Origin: Cardinalis cardinalis
Taxonomy: Eukaryota > Chordata > Aves > Passeriformes > Cardinalidae
NCBI GenBank assembly: GCA_014549065.1
Contig: JACDOX010000335.1
Location: forward strand, 372,001-436,000
DNA: 64,000 nucleotides
Direction: 5' to 3'
This document shows, piece after piece, positions 60,993-64,000 of the stretch. A model generated the notes under the pieces. That model made no database searches, was not told where the DNA came from, and saw only the letters and a list, made by a program, of their open reading frames with translations. The translations under genes and the position numbers were made by a program. Positions within the stretch are counted from its first letter, which is position 1, and each line of letters opens with the position of its first letter.

Positions 60993-61432
60993 ATATCATA
61001 GAATCACAGAACCAAAGAATGGCTTGGATTGGAAGGGACCTTAAACATCATCTAGCTCTAACCCCTCTGTCATGGGCAGAAGCACCTTTCACTAGACCAC
61101 GTTACTCAGAGCCCCATCCAGCCTGGTCTTAAATACTCACAGTGATCGAGCGCCCACAGCTTCTGTGGACACTCTTTCAGTACCTCACCGCCCTCAGTGT
61201 AAAGAATTTCTTCCTGATATCTGTCTAAAGGCCATTCCCTTCTATCACTACCTGCCCTTGTGAAATGTCACTCTCTAGCTTTCTGGTAGGCCCCCTCAAG
61301 GTACTGAAAAATACTCTCTGGAGGGCTTTCTGGAGCCTTTTTTTCTCCAGGTTTAGTAACCTCCACTCTCTCAGGCTGTCCTCACAGGAGAGGTGCTCCA
61401 GCCCTCTGATCAGCTCTGTGGCCCTCTAGCAC
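60993..61432 (-). mobile_element. CR1 LINE 3' end, best preserved copy
   Basis: The left edge atcatagaatcacagaacca is the terminal octamer repeat in antisense. It is followed by ttggattggaagggacctta, catcatctagctctaacccc, catgggcagaagcacctttc, actagaccacgttactcaga, ccatccagcctggtcttaaa, tcagtgtaaagaatttcttc, catgggca-type landmarks, tgtcactctctagctttctg, ggagcctttttttctccagg and ggagaggtgctccagccctc. This is nearly the full avian CR1 3' untranslated region in inverse orientation. It is 5' truncated after about 440 bp and has no coding sequence. Confidence 0.96.
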
Positions 61433-62497
61433 TTCTTGTCTAAATATAAGAATTCTGAGCTAGGTGTTCCTTACAGAACCTCTGCTCCCATTTGATAATA
61501 ACCTTATTCCATCCTTCAGCCAGGATAACAGTATTCACAGATTTTACCTATAAATTTTCACCTGTCAAAATTAGTGATATTATTTCTGTTTGGACATGCA
61601 TTCTGTTTAGATCCTTTGGTACTACACTGGCTAAAATGGAGGTCTGCATGAACTGGATTCCTGACATATTGAAATACCTTTACAGGCACTGTGTAAGCTA
61701 ACATCTGTTCTTTGCACACTGCTCTTTCCAAGAGAGATCAGAAAAAGCACACAGAACTACAACAGTGTTCCTATCATGGGACTGTGGAGAGAGAAATGTC
61801 AGAAGGATGGGTAGGGGTTTTTCTACTGTAAGCAGCAATACTGAGAGGGCTAGAACCCAGCACAGCACCAACAGAGCTCCATGGGTAACTGCTTTGCTGA
61901 ATATGATAAATTGTGTCCATTTGGTCCTTGAGAAACACCAAAGGGAACTTCAGGGACAAACTTTTACTGCAGACATCAAAAAGTTCATATTCTGAATGAT
62001 CAGGCAGCTAAAGACACTAAATTTATTGTTAAAATTTCTTAATTTATTAATGCAAATTTTCTTAACTTTTGTTCTATTTTTTAAGGTAAATCTTTTATCA
62101 TTTGTTTCCTCTTCAATCTAAAAAAAATATAAACTCCTTTCAATTACAGCTAAATGTTCCCCTCCAGAAAGTGACTAGCTGCTGCTAGAAACCCATTAGA
62201 GGAAAAAAAAAATTGCTCTGTTACCACCCATTTTTGGTCCAAAGGAAATTGCAAGCTCATGTTACCTCTATGTTTGTTCCTTCTGCAAATGTATCTCCCT
62301 CCCTATCCAAAAAGTATAAATATTTACTCATTGAAATGAAATTTACTTATTTAAGTGAACGGTAGATTTATGGAATGTAATGCTGGTTTCAATGTCTTGC
62401 TGTATTGAGCGAAGCTGGGAAGAAATGAAAACCTTAAATCTATCATGTCAGACAGAAATTCAGTTGTTTTCAACAAAACTGTTTCTTCCCTTCATTG

Positions 62498-62511
62498 CCC
62501 CCCCCCCCCCC
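62498..62511 (+). repeat. Poly-C run (14 bases)
   Basis: This is an uninterrupted run of 14 C, rare in AT-rich DNA. It is a likely site of length variation and sequencing error and may form unusual structure (i-motif or G-tract on the other strand). Confidence 0.9.
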
Positions 62512-62889
62512 ACTCCTTTAATAGTAGAATTCTTAAATAATAAACATTGAAATTGCTTTTCCCAAAAAGGGCTCAGTCCTCAATTTTCCTTTTACTTTGT
62601 GAAAGATCTGAAAGCATGTTAAGGACGCATGCTCCTTCTTGCTCCTTATCTGTTCCGCAGTCTGGTTTTTTTGCAAACTTGATGACCAAAAGTGGATGGA
62701 TGGAGATAGGCAGGTCCTGGGAATGGAAGGGCATTTTTTAAGAGGGAGGATTTTTTCAGGGAAAGGAAGCAATTCACCAGTCTTAAAACAAAGCTCTTCC
62801 AGGATGGCCCAAACTTTCAGTTCAATCTGCCAAGGCAGTTTTGTACTGCCAAAGTAAAAGACTGCAAAAATTTTAAAGTAAAAAACCAG

Positions 62890-62975
62890 GGNTTTTTTTA
62901 TGTGTGTGTTTGGGATTTTGGGAGGTTTGTGGGTTTTTGTGGTTGGTTGGGGTTTTTTTGTTGCTGTTGTTTTGT
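62890..62975 (+). repeat. T/G-rich low-complexity tract
   Basis: The tract is almost free of A and C on the plus strand (gggattttgggaggtttgtg, ggttggttggggttttttt, gttgctgttgttttg), a strand-asymmetric run with several GG and GGG clusters. Confidence 0.85.
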
Positions 62976-64000
62976 TCTCAAACTCAGACATAAATAGGCA
63001 ACTTTTTAGAAATTGAACTCAAAATGAATGACTAGAAGTACCTAAGAAATAAATTATTTATACATAAAATTTTTCTTACCACTGTTCTTGTAGGATAGAT
63101 TTTTATTTCAAATTTACACAGANCTGGCAAGACTTTCCAGCTTCTGCAAACTCTGCAGTCTCCTCTGTATCTCCAAGCAAAGTCTCTTCCCACTCTAATC
63201 TGTAAGGCTCTGACTGTGCCTACCTTGCACTGCATTTTCAGGGTTTCACCTGTGCTGCAAGCTCCCTGCTTGCTGGCCACTCACACCTGCTCTGCCTTTG
63301 CACTTCTGAAATGTCTTTCTCTTGCCTGTGTTCAATTCATTGCAGAGTGCAATGCACTCTCCAGACCCCAGCTCTGGATAGGGAAGGGAGCATGTCTTAG
63401 AACCATCTTAGATACTTCTTTTTGAGGCTGTAACTCTTATGTGGAAGGAAAAAATATTTAAAGAGATAAGGGACACAATTATATCCCACTTTATGACATA
63501 TATTTTCCAGGAGCTGCACCAGAGTTAGCACAAGGTCTGAATATATTTTTTACATATAATTTTTGTTTTAACTCTTGGAGACATTCACTTGTATATGTTT
63601 ATAATTACTGTAGACTGCTAAAATTAATTCAATGCCTTACTATTTTGACACTTTGATAGACATGATAAAAGGCTCCCTGTTGCCTCAAGCAGATTTGTGA
63701 CAGAAGATACTAGAGAGAGATGACTGTGCTCTTCACAACGAATAGTTACATTTATGTCTGCACAAAATTTTTTTGTGACAGACAAGTGAATTCAGATTGG
63801 ATGTTCAAAATCTCAGTAAATGTAACTACTAAGGTACAATATAAGAAAGAGCTAGGTGTGTTTAGTGGAAGATTTATGGAAATTGCCTTTAGAAGACCCA
63901 GGTTTTATTCCTTGTAATTTTTTTCCCAAAACTCTTGAACTAAAACTTATTTTTCCTAAGTCTCCCATAATTTTTTTTTTTGTGAGAGCTAAATATACAT

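Larger units (their letters stand above)
61433..64000. other. Unique noncoding sequence with a C-run and a T/G-rich tract
   Basis: No gene is recognised. There are 14 consecutive C at 62498-62511 and a T/G-rich low-complexity stretch at 62890-62975. The 152-codon minus-strand frame at 62533-62991 starts in that tract (lysine/threonine/proline-rich) and has no domain. Confidence 0.5.

Noticed and set aside
62533..62991. 152-codon minus-strand frame rich in Lys, Thr and Pro at its start
   Set aside because: Its first third is the T/G-rich low-complexity tract read in reverse; the rest has no motif.
1..64000. Prokaryotic features such as operons, ribosome-binding sites, CRISPR arrays and insertion sequences
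   Set aside because: Coding density is essentially nil, and the repeats are vertebrate CR1 LINEs and LTRs, so bacterial feature models do not apply. No regularly spaced direct-repeat array is present.
1..64000. tRNA, rRNA or other structured RNA genes
   Set aside because: I looked for tRNA A/B-box and cloverleaf text and ribosomal motifs by eye and saw none; microRNA-type hairpins cannot be excluded without a folding scan.

Overview
This window looks like AT-rich noncoding DNA from a bird, probably a songbird. I found no protein-coding gene, exon, tRNA or rRNA that I can support. The avian call rests on at least eleven CR1 LINE fragments, several ending in the degenerate ATTCTATG-type 3' repeat, and on solo LTRs of endogenous retroviruses that I recognise from bird genomes. 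The passerine assignment is weaker and rests on remembered LTR families. The window could be a gene desert or part of a very long intron; the sequence alone cannot tell these apart.

Layout. 1-21 kb: mostly unique AT-rich sequence with four CR1 fragments, all on the minus strand (3.65, 7.07, 9.7 and 20.2-21.1 kb, the last being ORF2 coding sequence), one minus-strand LTR (7.26-7.73 kb) and microsatellites. 25-32 kb: a plus-strand LTR (25.5-25.8 kb), a decayed plus-strand CR1 ORF2 endonuclease segment (27.6-28.45 kb), an A/C-rich low-complexity tract and a plus-strand CR1 3' end (31 kb). 38.2-39.6 kb: the best-defined element, a 1,351-bp LTR with a perfect 5-bp target duplication ATCTG. 42-53 kb: three plus-strand CR1 copies, one split by a later solo LTR at 47.6-48.0 kb, plus a textbook minus-strand retroviral LTR at 43.65-44.03 kb and a probable LTR fragment at 48.4 kb. 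57-61.5 kb: a second copy of the 7.3-kb LTR family, a CpG-rich island at 58.18-58.46 kb not explained by any repeat I know, a stretch that reads like conserved noncoding sequence (59.8-60.4 kb), and two minus-strand CR1 copies.

Nothing here forms an operon or pathway. The recognisable content is transposon debris at different stages of decay. The points most worth checking are the orphan CpG island, the candidate conserved noncoding blocks, the nested insertion, the block-wise orientation of the CR1 copies, and the uneven spread of single ambiguous bases (about 90 N in 64 kb, with a 6-kb stretch where I saw none). I found no convincing new biological system.
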